Shown: positions 1 to 7,430, counted from the first letter of the stretch. The stretch is 8,527 nt of DNA from Sulfurimonas sp. (GCA_003978475.1 QNZR01000066.1:1-8527); one strand, 5' to 3'. The notes: generated from the letters alone by a model not told the origin. Numbers and translations are program-made.

Positions 1-19
1 AATAAATCACTTATTATTT

Positions 20-25
20 TATAAT
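20..25 (+). promoter_or_regulatory. Candidate sigma70 -10 box for the chemotaxis receptor gene
   Basis: A perfect TATAAT lies in a strongly AT-rich leader. T-rich stretches are upstream and no clear -35 is visible, which is usual for Campylobacterota housekeeping promoters. Transcription would begin near position 32, giving a leader of about 45 nt before the ATG at 78. The box overlaps the upstream in-frame ATG at 24, so that ATG could not be on the transcript. I saw no FliA-like or sigma54-like (GG-N10-GC) promoter upstream. This is inference from sequence only. Confidence 0.55.
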
Positions 26-77
26 GTTTAAAATGTTATCATTTTACGTTTTATCTTTTACTAAGGACACCACAATT

Positions 78-1724
78 ATGAAACTAATGACTAAAATACA
101 ATTATCTTTTACTACTATTGCCATCGCTGTCATCGTCATGTCGTTGACAACCTACAAAGGCGTCAGTTCCATCGGAACTCAAATAGAAGAAATATCACAA
201 TATCACGTTCCCATAAACACTCTGGTTATGGAACTTGAAAAAGATATTTTAAAACAGGAGACCCTCAGTTATGAGTTACTGCTTTTCTCCCAGGAGAAAG
301 ACTCATCACACTATCGTGCATTACTGCAACAGATCGACACACTGCAACACAAGACCGACAACGATCTTAAAACCGCCACACAGATGATTCAAGGAGCCAT
401 CACACACTCCGAAACACCCAAGGTTACCGCAGAATATCAAAAACTTTCGGAAGTCTTTCAAAAAATTCGTCACTCGCAACAAAAATTTGTCTCTGAAATC
501 GCCGGTATCACACACACTGTTGATGACAACCGTACCATGACCAAACGCTTGCAAAGCATTGTACTGCATATGGATGAGGAAGCGCAATCGGTAGTTAAGA
601 CCATTGAAGAGCTTCTCAATGATTCGGCGACAACAGCTTTAGAACATGAACATAACATTATTCAAATCAATACTATCATTGCCATTTTTGTTATTGTCTT
701 CATTGCTATTATCGGTTTTGTCATATCAACACAGTTTAAACGTGCCATCTTCCAACTACAAAGCTACATGAGAAACATATCTGAGAATAAAAATCTCACT
801 CAGAGACTTGAAACGGCGAACAACGATGAAATGGGAATGATCGCTACAGATCTCAATGCTCTGATTGATGCCCTAAAAGTAGTCATTGAAAGCGCCAAAA
901 ACAGCTCGTCGGAAAATGCTTCCATTTCACATGAACTCTCAACCACGGCGCTAAGTGTAGGCAACAACGTCGAACAGTCTGTCAGCGTTATTGACGCAAC
1001 CACGCAACGCTCTTCGGAAGTCAAAAATGAGATTTTGCAGGCCATTGCCGATGCTAAAGAGAGTAAAAGCGACATTATCAAAGCAAATGATACTTTGAAT
1101 GAAGCACGCCAAGACATTATCAGCCTCACCTCCCGTGTGCAACACAGTGCCGAGCTGGAGGTAGAACTTGCCAATCGTATGAATGCCCTCTCTACCGATG
1201 CCAACGATGTCAAGTCCATTTTAAACGTCATCTCCGACATCGCCGATCAAACCAACCTTCTGGCACTTAATGCCGCTATTGAAGCTGCCCGCGCCGGGGA
1301 ACACGGCCGCGGTTTTGCCGTCGTTGCCGATGAAGTAAGAAAACTGGCAGAACGCACACAAAAATCATTGACCGAAATTAATGCAACCATTAACGTGATT
1401 GTACAATCCATCATTGATGCCAGTTCGCAAATGGGTAGTAATTCTACAGAAATTCAAGAGCTTGCCAATCTTTCCGTAGATGTCGAAGCGAAGATCAATA
1501 CCAGCGTTGCCATCGTTGATGCCGCTGTATTGGTGAGTGATAAAACCGTGACTGACTTTGAAAATACCGGAAAAAGTGTTGAATCGATTGTGACGCAAAT
1601 TTCCAAGATCAACGAAATCTCTTCGCAAAATGCGCGCAATGTCGAAGAGATTGCCGCAGCTGCCGACCATCTTAATGCCATGACCGATGATCTGCATACC
1701 AAACTCGAAGCGTTTCGTACCTAA
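78..1724 (+). CDS. Methyl-accepting chemotaxis protein (transmembrane chemoreceptor)
   Basis: This 548-residue inner-membrane chemoreceptor senses a ligand outside the cytoplasm and controls CheA through CheW. TM1 is at about residues 7-23. A mostly helical periplasmic region of about 175 residues follows (24-198), with no PAS/Cache motif that I recognise, so it may be a four-helix-bundle type. TM2 is at about 199-218 and a HAMP-like linker at about 219-270. A long coiled-coil signalling domain carries the conserved hairpin tip at about 385-427, containing [19 protein letters not shown] and [18 protein letters not shown]. The region from HAMP to the C-terminus is roughly 39 heptads long, which suggests a receptor of the 36H-40H range; this is a rough estimate. 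The C-terminus (LEAFRT) has no CheR-binding NWETF-type pentapeptide. The start at 78 has AAGGA 10 nt upstream; the in-frame ATG at 24 lies in a TATAAT box. The ligand is unknown. It appears transcriptionally separate from pyrD downstream. Confidence 0.96.
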   Translation: MKLMTKIQLSFTTIAIAVIVMSLTTYKGVSSIGTQIEEISQYHVPINTLVMELEKDILKQETLSYELLLFSQEKDSSHYRALLQQIDTLQHKTDNDLKTATQMIQGAITHSETPKVTAEYQKLSEVFQKIRHSQQKFVSEIAGITHTVDDNRTMTKRLQSIVLHMDEEAQSVVKTIEELLNDSATTALEHEHNIIQINTIIAIFVIVFIAIIGFVISTQFKRAIFQLQSYMRNISENKNLTQRLETANNDEMGMIATDLNALIDALKVVIESAKNSSSENASISHELSTTALSVGNNVEQSVSVIDATTQRSSEVKNEILQAIADAKESKSDIIKANDTLNEARQDIISLTSRVQHSAELEVELANRMNALSTDANDVKSILNVISDIADQTNLLALNAAIEAARAGEHGRGFAVVADEVRKLAERTQKSLTEINATINVIVQSIIDASSQMGSNSTEIQELANLSVDVEAKINTSVAIVDAAVLVSDKTVTDFENTGKSVESIVTQISKINEISSQNARNVEEIAAAADHLNAMTDDLHTKLEAFRT

Positions 1725-1806
1725 AAGCGCTTCTGGTGGAGGTTAAATAAGAAATTAACCATTTCTTCTGTACAATATCACTTATTTTTAAAGTATAAGA
1801 TTGCAT
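1725..1806 (+). promoter_or_regulatory. Intergenic region likely holding the promoter of the pyrD operon
   Basis: This 82-nt gap separates the receptor gene from a seven-gene operon, so it is the natural place for the operon promoter. Two -10-like boxes are visible: TACAAT at 1771-1776 (start near 1783, leader about 24 nt) and TATAAG at 1794-1799 (start near 1806, almost no leader). Neither has a convincing -35. An inverted repeat, GGTTAA at 1741-1746 and TTAACC at 1755-1760, lies upstream. A second, GAAGCG at 1707-1712 with CGCTTC at 1728-1733, spans the end of the receptor gene. Neither is followed by a run of T, so I do not call a terminator. Which box is used cannot be decided by eye. Confidence 0.45.
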
Positions 1807-2856
1807 ATGTACGAAACCGTAAAACCTCTTCTTTTTAAACTGGAGCCCGAGACGGCACACCATGTGGCTGAGTGTCTGTTGCGCAGTGCCAATGTCTGTC
1901 CGCAGGTATGGGAGTTTTTTCTGAGTGACGCTTTCGTGACACACCCCATATTGCATCAGGAGCTCTTTGGTACCGTCTTTAGCAACCCTATCGGTCTGGC
2001 GGCAGGATTTGACAAAAATGCCACCATGATTGCCGGTGCCAAAGCTCTGGGTTTCGGCTATACCGAAATAGGCACCATTACCCCTATTCGCCAGGCCGGC
2101 AACCCCAAACCGCGTCTCTTTCGCCACATCGACCAGGAGAGCCTGCAAAATGCCATGGGCTTTAACAATGACGGTCTCTTTCTGGTGCAACAGCGTCTTG
2201 AAAAACGTTTTCCGTTTCCGATCCCTGTCGGTATTAATATCGGAAAAAACAAAATTACGCCTGCGGATGAAGCTATTTACGACTATACAAAGCTCATTCG
2301 CGAGCTTCATACCTATGCCGATTATATGGTCATTAACATCTCCTCACCCAATACCCCCGGACTGCGTGATTTGCAAAATGAACAGTTTATTTCCGAACTC
2401 TTCATGCGCGCCAAAGAGCTGAGTGACACACCGATGTTGCTTAAAATTGCTCCGGACATGGAAGTATCACAGGCGGTTGATGTCACGGCAATGGCGGTTG
2501 AAAAAGGTGCTGAGGGCATTATTGCGACCAATACCACTGTCGATTACTCGCTTCTAAGCTACCCGCGTGACACCGGGGGGATCAGCGGCAAGGTACTGCA
2601 AGAGAAAAGTTTTGCTCTTTTTGATGCCGTTGCCGCCGAGCTCTACGGAAAAACCACCCTGATCTCCGTAGGCGGTATTGACTCGGCAGAAGAGGCTTAC
2701 CGGCGTATTGGTGCCGGAGCATCGCTGGTGCAGGTATTGAGTGCTCTGATTTTTAAAGGTCCTTCACTTGTTCGTGAGATCAATCTGGGACTTATCGACC
2801 TTCTTAAGCAAGACGGTTTCGCCTCCATCGGCGATGCCGTCGGAAGCAGACGATAA
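1807..2856 (+). CDS. pyrD: Dihydroorotate dehydrogenase, class 2 (quinone-dependent)
   Basis: It oxidises dihydroorotate to orotate in pyrimidine synthesis and passes electrons through FMN to membrane quinone. The 349-residue length is normal for class 2. The N-terminal amphipathic stretch ending in KLEPETAHH is the class 2 membrane/quinone-tunnel helix. FMN and substrate motifs follow in order: AAGFDKNA near residue 65, IGTITPIRQAGNPKPRLFR at 88-106, NAMGFNNDG at 115-123, NISSPNTPGLR at 177-187 with the class 2 catalytic serine at about S180, LLKIAPD near 211, ATNTT at 240-244, and a phosphate-binding VGGI and GAG further on. The ATG at 1807 gives the usual family N-terminus. An in-frame TTG two codons upstream is less likely. 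There is no strong Shine-Dalgarno sequence, only a weak TAAGA at 1796-1800. It is the first gene of the operon, and its stop is 1 nt before the next ATG. Confidence 0.97.
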   Translation: MYETVKPLLFKLEPETAHHVAECLLRSANVCPQVWEFFLSDAFVTHPILHQELFGTVFSNPIGLAAGFDKNATMIAGAKALGFGYTEIGTITPIRQAGNPKPRLFRHIDQESLQNAMGFNNDGLFLVQQRLEKRFPFPIPVGINIGKNKITPADEAIYDYTKLIRELHTYADYMVINISSPNTPGLRDLQNEQFISELFMRAKELSDTPMLLKIAPDMEVSQAVDVTAMAVEKGAEGIIATNTTVDYSLLSYPRDTGGISGKVLQEKSFALFDAVAAELYGKTTLISVGGIDSAEEAYRRIGAGASLVQVLSALIFKGPSLVREINLGLIDLLKQDGFASIGDAVGSRR

Positions 2857-2857
2857 T

Positions 2858-4159
2858 ATGAAACTATGGGGAACACTATTTTTATGTATGGGAGTTGTTA
2901 TGGCATCATCATTGCCGAAATATGAGAGCAAGACTCTCAAAAACGGTCTGGAAGTTTACGTTATTGAAATGGGCAAAGGCAGCAATGTCGTCTCGACCGA
3001 TATTTTTTACAAAGTCGGCAGCCGTAACGAGGTTATGGGCAAAACAGGCATTGCCCATATGCTGGAGCATATGAGCTTTAAATCTACCAAAAATCTGGAA
3101 GCAGGCGAATTTGATCGTGAGGTAAAAAGTGTCGGCGGCGTCAATAACGCTTCAACCGGGTTTGACTATACGCACTATTTTATTAAATCCAGCAGCCATA
3201 ATTTGGAGAAATCGCTCTCGCTGTATGCTGAACTTATGGAAAATCTCAACCTTAAAGACGAGGAGTTTCAACCCGAACGTGATGTCGTTGCCGAAGAGCG
3301 TCGCTGGCGCACCGACAACAATCCGCTGGGTTACATGTATTTTCGACTCTTTAACAATGCGTATATCTATCACCCCTACCACTGGACACCCATTGGCTTT
3401 ATGAATGATATTCTCACCTGGGACATTGACGATATCCGTACCTTTCACCAAACCTATTATCAGCCTAAAAACGCCATTATTATTGTCACCGGTGATGTCG
3501 AAGCAAATGACGTCTTTAACAAAGTAGAGCACCACTTTGCCGCGATTAAAAATGATGGCAACATTCCAAAAGTCAAAGCGGTTGAGCCCAAGCAAGACGG
3601 TCCCAAACGCGTTACACTGTTGCGAGACTCTGAGGTCGAGATGGTTGCCATCACGTACCATATTCCCAACTTCACGCACAAAGACCAACCGGCGCTCTCT
3701 GCGATTTCCGAAATTCTAAGCGCCGGAAAAAGCAGCCGGCTGTATCAGAGCCTCATTAATGAGAAGCAGCTCGTCAATCAGGTGTATGCCTACAACATGG
3801 AAAATACCGATCCCGGACTCTTTATTTTTCTTGCGGCATGCAACCCCGGTGTGAAAGCCGAAACCGTTGAAAAAGAGCTACGGCATCATATTGAGACTCT
3901 GAAAAAAACCAAGGTCTCTCAGGCTGAACTTGAAAAGGTCAAAGTTAATACCGAATCGGATTTTATTCACTCGCTAGAAAGCTCTGCCTCTGTCGCCAAT
4001 CTCTTTGGCAGCTATCTGGTTCGCGGTGACATTACACCGCTTTTGGAGTATGAAGATGCTATTAATGCTCTTACGGCGGAAGATATCCGCGCAGTAGCCA
4101 AGACCTATTTTGATACCACAAAATCTACCACCATTATTTTACGAAAGGCGGAACAATGA
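2858..4159 (+). CDS. Secreted M16-family zinc metallopeptidase (processing-protease-like)
   Basis: This 433-residue peptidase has a short N-terminal signal peptide (hydrophobic core in residues 3-15, likely cleavage after VMA at about residue 16), so it should act in the periplasm. The inverted zinc motif HxxEH is intact as H67-M-L-E70-H71. The third zinc ligand fits E147 in the conserved ERDVVAEERR segment, at the spacing seen in mitochondrial processing peptidase. The C-terminal half carries SSRLYQ at 292-297, matching the Arg/Tyr substrate-binding pair of active M16 peptidases. It therefore looks catalytically competent rather than a non-catalytic partner. The size fits a single two-domain M16B chain, which normally works as a dimer; no second M16 gene is adjacent. 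The start at 2858 gives a clean signal peptide, with GGAAG at 2842-2846. The substrate is unknown. The family is annotated variously as PqqL-, PqqE- or YmxG-like; I do not infer PQQ synthesis. Confidence 0.93.
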   Translation: MKLWGTLFLCMGVVMASSLPKYESKTLKNGLEVYVIEMGKGSNVVSTDIFYKVGSRNEVMGKTGIAHMLEHMSFKSTKNLEAGEFDREVKSVGGVNNASTGFDYTHYFIKSSSHNLEKSLSLYAELMENLNLKDEEFQPERDVVAEERRWRTDNNPLGYMYFRLFNNAYIYHPYHWTPIGFMNDILTWDIDDIRTFHQTYYQPKNAIIIVTGDVEANDVFNKVEHHFAAIKNDGNIPKVKAVEPKQDGPKRVTLLRDSEVEMVAITYHIPNFTHKDQPALSAISEILSAGKSSRLYQSLINEKQLVNQVYAYNMENTDPGLFIFLAACNPGVKAETVEKELRHHIETLKKTKVSQAELEKVKVNTESDFIHSLESSASVANLFGSYLVRGDITPLLEYEDAINALTAEDIRAVAKTYFDTTKSTTIILRKAEQ

Positions 4160-5049
4160 AAAGAGTCACAGGTGCGACAACAGCACTAATTACCCCGTTT
4201 AAAAATGGCAAAGTCAATGAGGCAGATTATGCCAAACTCATTCAGCGGCAAATTGACAACGGCATTGACGCCGTCTGCCCGGTAGGTACTACCGGTGCCA
4301 GTGCCACACTCAGCCATGACGAGCACAAACGCTGTATTGAAATTGCGGTAGAAGTCACTAAAGGGACATCCACCAAAGTTCTTGCCGGCGCAGGAAGCAA
4401 TGCGACGTCTGAAGCCATTGATATTGCCAAACATGCCCAGCGCTACGGTGTCGATGCCATTTTTTCCGTCACTCCCTACTACAATAAACCCTCACAAGAG
4501 GGGCTCTACCAGCACTATAAGGCCATTGCCTCGGCAGTGAGTGAGTTACCGTTTATACTCTACAATGTTCCCGGGCGTACCGGTGTTGACATACATGCCG
4601 ATACCGTCATTCGTCTTTATGATGACCTGCCCAATATATACGGCATCAAAGAAGCAACAGGAAGCCTTGAGCGTACCGTTGAACTGCTCTCCAAACGCCC
4701 GGATATTGCCGTACTCAGCGGTGATGATATTATTGACTTTCCCATTCTTGCCACCGGAGGAGCAGGCATTACTTCCGTTACCGCCAATCTGGTACCCGAT
4801 CTAAAAAGCCAATTGGTACACGCTGCTTTAAACGGAGACTTTGAGACGGCCAGAGAATACAACAGCCGACTTTACCCTCTTAACAAGATACTGTTTTGTG
4901 AATCCAATCCCATTCCTATTAAAGCCGCCATGTACATCGCCGGTCTCATTGAGACACTGGAGTACCGTCTGCCGCTGGTACCGCCAAGCAATGAGCATAT
5001 GAAACAGATTGAAAACGTTATGAAACATTACACCATTGTAGGAGCATAA
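4156..5049 (+). CDS. dapA: 4-hydroxy-tetrahydrodipicolinate synthase
   Basis: It condenses pyruvate with aspartate semialdehyde, the first committed step to diaminopimelate and lysine, in the cytoplasm. It has 297 residues and the usual TIM barrel. The Schiff-base lysine is K165 in GIKEATG. The proton-relay residues are T46 or T45 in GTTGAS, Y109 in TPYYN and Y136 in LYNVPGRTG, with R141 binding the substrate carboxylate. The residues lining the lysine feedback site in the E. coli enzyme have counterparts here (H54, H57, N82, E86, Y108), so lysine inhibition is likely. One oddity is A48 where most family members I know have Glu (GTTGES). The start overlaps the peptidase stop as ATGA, with AAAGG at 4144-4148, implying translational coupling. 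The adjacency of pyrD, peptidase, dapA and SDR is as in other Campylobacterota. Confidence 0.97.
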   Translation: MKRVTGATTALITPFKNGKVNEADYAKLIQRQIDNGIDAVCPVGTTGASATLSHDEHKRCIEIAVEVTKGTSTKVLAGAGSNATSEAIDIAKHAQRYGVDAIFSVTPYYNKPSQEGLYQHYKAIASAVSELPFILYNVPGRTGVDIHADTVIRLYDDLPNIYGIKEATGSLERTVELLSKRPDIAVLSGDDIIDFPILATGGAGITSVTANLVPDLKSQLVHAALNGDFETAREYNSRLYPLNKILFCESNPIPIKAAMYIAGLIETLEYRLPLVPPSNEHMKQIENVMKHYTIVGA

Positions 5050-5050
5050 A

Positions 5051-5830
5051 ATGAACAACAGTATGAAAGGCAAAACCGTCGTCATTACCGGAGCCACCAA
5101 AGGCATAGGAAAAGCGATAGCCGAAAAATTTGCCGAAGAGGGGGTTAATATTGCCTTTACTTACAATTCCAATGATGCCATTGCCAATGAGCTGGCACAA
5201 CAATGGAGCAGCACCTACGGTATTCAGGCAAAAGCCTACCCGCTCAACATTTTGGAGCCCAATGAGTTCAAACCCCTCTTTGCCGCCATTGACGAAGATT
5301 TTGAACGCATTGACTTTTTTGTCTCCAATGCTATGATCTACGGTCGTCCCGTCGTGGGTGGCTATGGCAAATTTATGCGCCTGAAACCCCGCGGACTCAA
5401 TAATATTTATACCGCTACCGTTAATGCCTTTGTACTGGGCTCACAAGAAGCGGCCAAACGGATGGAAAAAGTCGGTGGCGGTGCCATTGTCACCATGTCA
5501 AGCACAGGCAATCTCATCTATATTGACAACTACGCCGGTCACGGCACCAACAAGGCCGCGGTAGAAGCAATGAGCCGTTATGCCGCGGTAGAGCTTGGTG
5601 AGATGGGTATTCGTGTTAATGCCGTCTCCGGCGGCCCGATTGACACCGATGCACTCAAAGCCTTTACCAACTACGAAGAGGTCAAAGCCGAAACCGTCAA
5701 ACGTTCGGCACTCAATCGTATGGGGACGCCGGAAGATATTGCCGGTGCAGTCTATTTCCTCTGTACCGATGAAGCAGGCTGGATTACCGGACAAACCATT
5801 GTTGTCGATGGCGGGACCACGTTCCGATAA
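5051..5830 (+). CDS. Short-chain dehydrogenase, FabL-like enoyl-ACP reductase
   Basis: This 259-residue Rossmann-fold enzyme has the cofactor motif TGATKGIG at residues 13-20 and an NAG-like SNA at 92-94. S150/S151 and Y161 with K168 are the active-site candidates. The Tyr-Lys spacing is Tyr-x6-Lys, as in enoyl-ACP reductases FabI and FabL, not the Tyr-x3-Lys of ordinary SDRs. The stretches QEAAKRMEKVGGG (132-144), AVSGGPIDTDALKAF (191-205) and GQTIIVDGG-type GQTIVVDGG (247-255) closely match Bacillus FabL as I remember it. It probably reduces trans-2-enoyl-ACP with NADPH in fatty-acid elongation. Orthologues are often labelled 7-alpha-hydroxysteroid dehydrogenase, which I think is misleading here. 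Residues about 101-116 look like an insert relative to FabL. AGGAG at 5040-5044 supports this ATG over the one at 5063. It sits 1 nt after dapA. SDR assignment is near certain; ENR activity is likely but unproven. Confidence 0.9.
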   Translation: MNNSMKGKTVVITGATKGIGKAIAEKFAEEGVNIAFTYNSNDAIANELAQQWSSTYGIQAKAYPLNILEPNEFKPLFAAIDEDFERIDFFVSNAMIYGRPVVGGYGKFMRLKPRGLNNIYTATVNAFVLGSQEAAKRMEKVGGGAIVTMSSTGNLIYIDNYAGHGTNKAAVEAMSRYAAVELGEMGIRVNAVSGGPIDTDALKAFTNYEEVKAETVKRSALNRMGTPEDIAGAVYFLCTDEAGWITGQTIVVDGGTTFR

Positions 5831-6381
5831 TGAACCTTCCCAATCAGTTAGCACTCTCGCGTGCCTTAATGGCACCCCTGCTGTTTTGGATTATTTTAAA
5901 TCCGCAGGTCTTTACGGATCACAACATCCATATTACCTGGAACTACTACAGTGCTGCACTGATTTTTGTCCTGGCAAGTGTCACCGATTTTTTTGACGGC
6001 TACATTGCCCGAGAACTCAACCAGTCAACGTTATTGGGAAAAATTTTAGATCCGCTTGCCGACAAAATGCTTACCATTGCCGCTTTTATGGGCTTGGTGG
6101 TCATGGGTGATGCCTCGGCGTGGGCCGTTTATATTATTATTATTCGCGAACTCTTTATTACCGGGTTGCGTACCGTAGCCGTGAGTGAAGGCATTGATGT
6201 CGCCGCTTCATACTCAGGCAAAGTCAAAACGGTCGCACAGATGTTTGCCATCGGCTTTTTACTCATGCACTGGAGCGGCGGTGAGACACTGCTGTGGATC
6301 TGTGTCGCATTGACGCTGTATTCCGGTGCAGAATATATTTACGGCTTTCGCAAAGCCCTTTTAAAAGGATCCGTACAGTGA
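5830..6381 (+). CDS. pgsA: CDP-diacylglycerol-glycerol-3-phosphate 3-phosphatidyltransferase
   Basis: This 183-residue integral membrane enzyme makes phosphatidylglycerol phosphate from CDP-diacylglycerol and glycerol-3-phosphate, the committed step to phosphatidylglycerol and cardiolipin. The full CDP-alcohol phosphotransferase signature is present: D53-x2-D56-G57-x2-A60-R61-x8-G70-x3-D74-x3-D78. The four aspartates bind the divalent metal and substrate. The N-terminal NLPNQLALSR matches the usual start of PgsA (NxPNxLTxxR). Several hydrophobic helices follow, at about residues 12-24, 40-52, 80-94, 97-108, 135-147 and 153-170. PgsA fits better than phosphatidylserine synthase because of this N-terminus and the small size. 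The ATG shares its A with the TAA stop of the SDR gene, and no good Shine-Dalgarno lies at the normal distance, so translation probably depends on reinitiation from upstream. Confidence 0.94.
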   Translation: MNLPNQLALSRALMAPLLFWIILNPQVFTDHNIHITWNYYSAALIFVLASVTDFFDGYIARELNQSTLLGKILDPLADKMLTIAAFMGLVVMGDASAWAVYIIIIRELFITGLRTVAVSEGIDVAASYSGKVKTVAQMFAIGFLLMHWSGGETLLWICVALTLYSGAEYIYGFRKALLKGSVQ

Positions 6382-7430
6382 GTTGGTTTATTGCATTTCT
6401 AGTCCTTTCGGCACTCATCTTTTTTCATGAACTCGGGCACTATGCCGCAGCGAGACTCATGGGGGTGTATGTCGAAGTATTCAGCATCGGTTTTGGACGC
6501 AAAGTCGCCTCATTTCGCTGGCTCGACACCGAATGGCGTTTTGCCATGATCCCTTTGGGCGGTTATGTCAAAATGAAAGGTCAAGAAGATCTTGATCCGA
6601 CTCAAACCTCCAATGATGCCGACAGCTACAACAGTAAAACGCCGCTACAGCGCATTTTCATTCTTCTGGCCGGACCCGGAGCCAATTTTCTGTTGGCATT
6701 TTTACTCTACCTTGCTATCGGTCTGGGCGGACCGCAAACGCTCTCTCCCGTCGTAGGCGATGTTGTCAAAGAGTCTCCCGCGGCCATTGCCGGATTGCAA
6801 AAAAATGACCGTATTGTAGCCATTAACGCCGTTCCTATTGCGACATGGGAATCCATGGCTGAACAGATTAAAAATGCCAAAGGCACCATTGATGTTACCA
6901 TTGAACGGGATAACTACCTTATGCATCTTGAAATGACACCCAAAATTACTGAAACCGAGAACAGGTTTAGAGAAAAAGTCCGGCGAAAGATGATCGGTAT
7001 TGGCTCAGCCGGGGTCACACACACCCTGGATCTGGGTATTTTTGAAAGTTTCGAGTATGCTGCCGATGAAACCTATAAAGCATCATTGCTCATTTTTAAA
7101 GGGGTACAAAAGCTCATTACCGGCGATATTCCCGCCAAAGAACTCGGCGGCGTTGTAAGCATTGTCCAGATTACTTCCGATGCTTCCAAGGTCGGATGGA
7201 TGGCACTGCTTTTCTTTTCAGCACTCATTTCGGTAAACTTAGGTATTTTAAACCTATTGCCCATTCCCGCACTTGACGGCGGGCACATTATGTTTAATCT
7301 TTATGAGATGATAACACGCAGGGTTCCAAGTGAGGCCGTGTTGATCAATCTGACCATTGCCGGTTGGGTACTGCTGCTGGGCTTAATGAGTTTGGGTTTA
7401 TATAATGATATTAACAGGTTGATGGGATGA
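6378..7430 (+). CDS. rseP: RseP-type site-2 intramembrane metalloprotease (M50), single PDZ
   Basis: This inner-membrane zinc protease cleaves within transmembrane segments, typically of anti-sigma factors or leftover signal peptides. The zinc motif is H17-E18-L-G-H21 (FFHELGH) in the first membrane helix, and the third ligand is D300 in NLLPIPALDGGH. The RseP-type IPLGGYVKMKG is at about 58-68. Helix 2 covers about 92-116 (AGPGANFLLA), one PDZ domain about 120-190, and two further helices about 274-296 and 322-345. At 350 residues it is shorter than E. coli RseP (about 450, two PDZ domains). The start is a GTG at 6378 overlapping the pgsA TGA (GTGA), with AAGGA at 6364-6368. The reading frame stays open upstream to 6294, but that part lies inside pgsA and would put non-hydrophobic residues before the first helix. 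No anti-sigma or sigma factor gene is in the window. Confidence 0.95.
   Translation: MSWFIAFLVLSALIFFHELGHYAAARLMGVYVEVFSIGFGRKVASFRWLDTEWRFAMIPLGGYVKMKGQEDLDPTQTSNDADSYNSKTPLQRIFILLAGPGANFLLAFLLYLAIGLGGPQTLSPVVGDVVKESPAAIAGLQKNDRIVAINAVPIATWESMAEQIKNAKGTIDVTIERDNYLMHLEMTPKITETENRFREKVRRKMIGIGSAGVTHTLDLGIFESFEYAADETYKASLLIFKGVQKLITGDIPAKELGGVVSIVQITSDASKVGWMALLFFSALISVNLGILNLLPIPALDGGHIMFNLYEMITRRVPSEAVLINLTIAGWVLLLGLMSLGLYNDINRLMG

Noticed and set aside
24..77. Upstream in-frame ATG that would add 18 residues to the chemoreceptor
   Set aside because: It overlaps a TATAAT box and has no Shine-Dalgarno, whereas the ATG at 78 has AAGGA at a normal distance and places TM1 at the N-terminus as in other receptors.
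800..1240. Ser/Ala-rich open frame on the minus strand inside the chemoreceptor gene
   Set aside because: It is a low-complexity translation mirroring the helical sense protein, with no motifs or ribosome binding site.
1801..1806. TTG start two codons before the pyrD ATG
   Set aside because: The ATG at 1807 gives the standard class 2 N-terminus, and a TTG start has no better ribosome binding site.
1672..2310. Long open frame of 212 codons on the minus strand across the receptor end and pyrD
   Set aside because: It lies antisense to the conserved pyrD and its promoter region, resembles no family I know, and is explained by the codon pattern of the sense gene.
2858..2917. Possible lipoprotein signal in the M16 peptidase because of Cys10 (LFLC)
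   Set aside because: The residues before the Cys do not fit the lipobox consensus and the Cys sits inside the hydrophobic core; VMA at about residue 16 is a better ordinary cleavage site.
3152..3688. Open frame of 178 codons on the minus strand inside the M16 peptidase gene
   Set aside because: It is a shadow of a well-conserved sense gene; the translation shows no family motifs and there is no matching start signal.
6294..6377. Upstream extension of the rseP frame
   Set aside because: It lies within pgsA and would put polar residues before the first zinc-binding helix. The GTG at 6378 has AAGGA upstream and the usual N-terminus.
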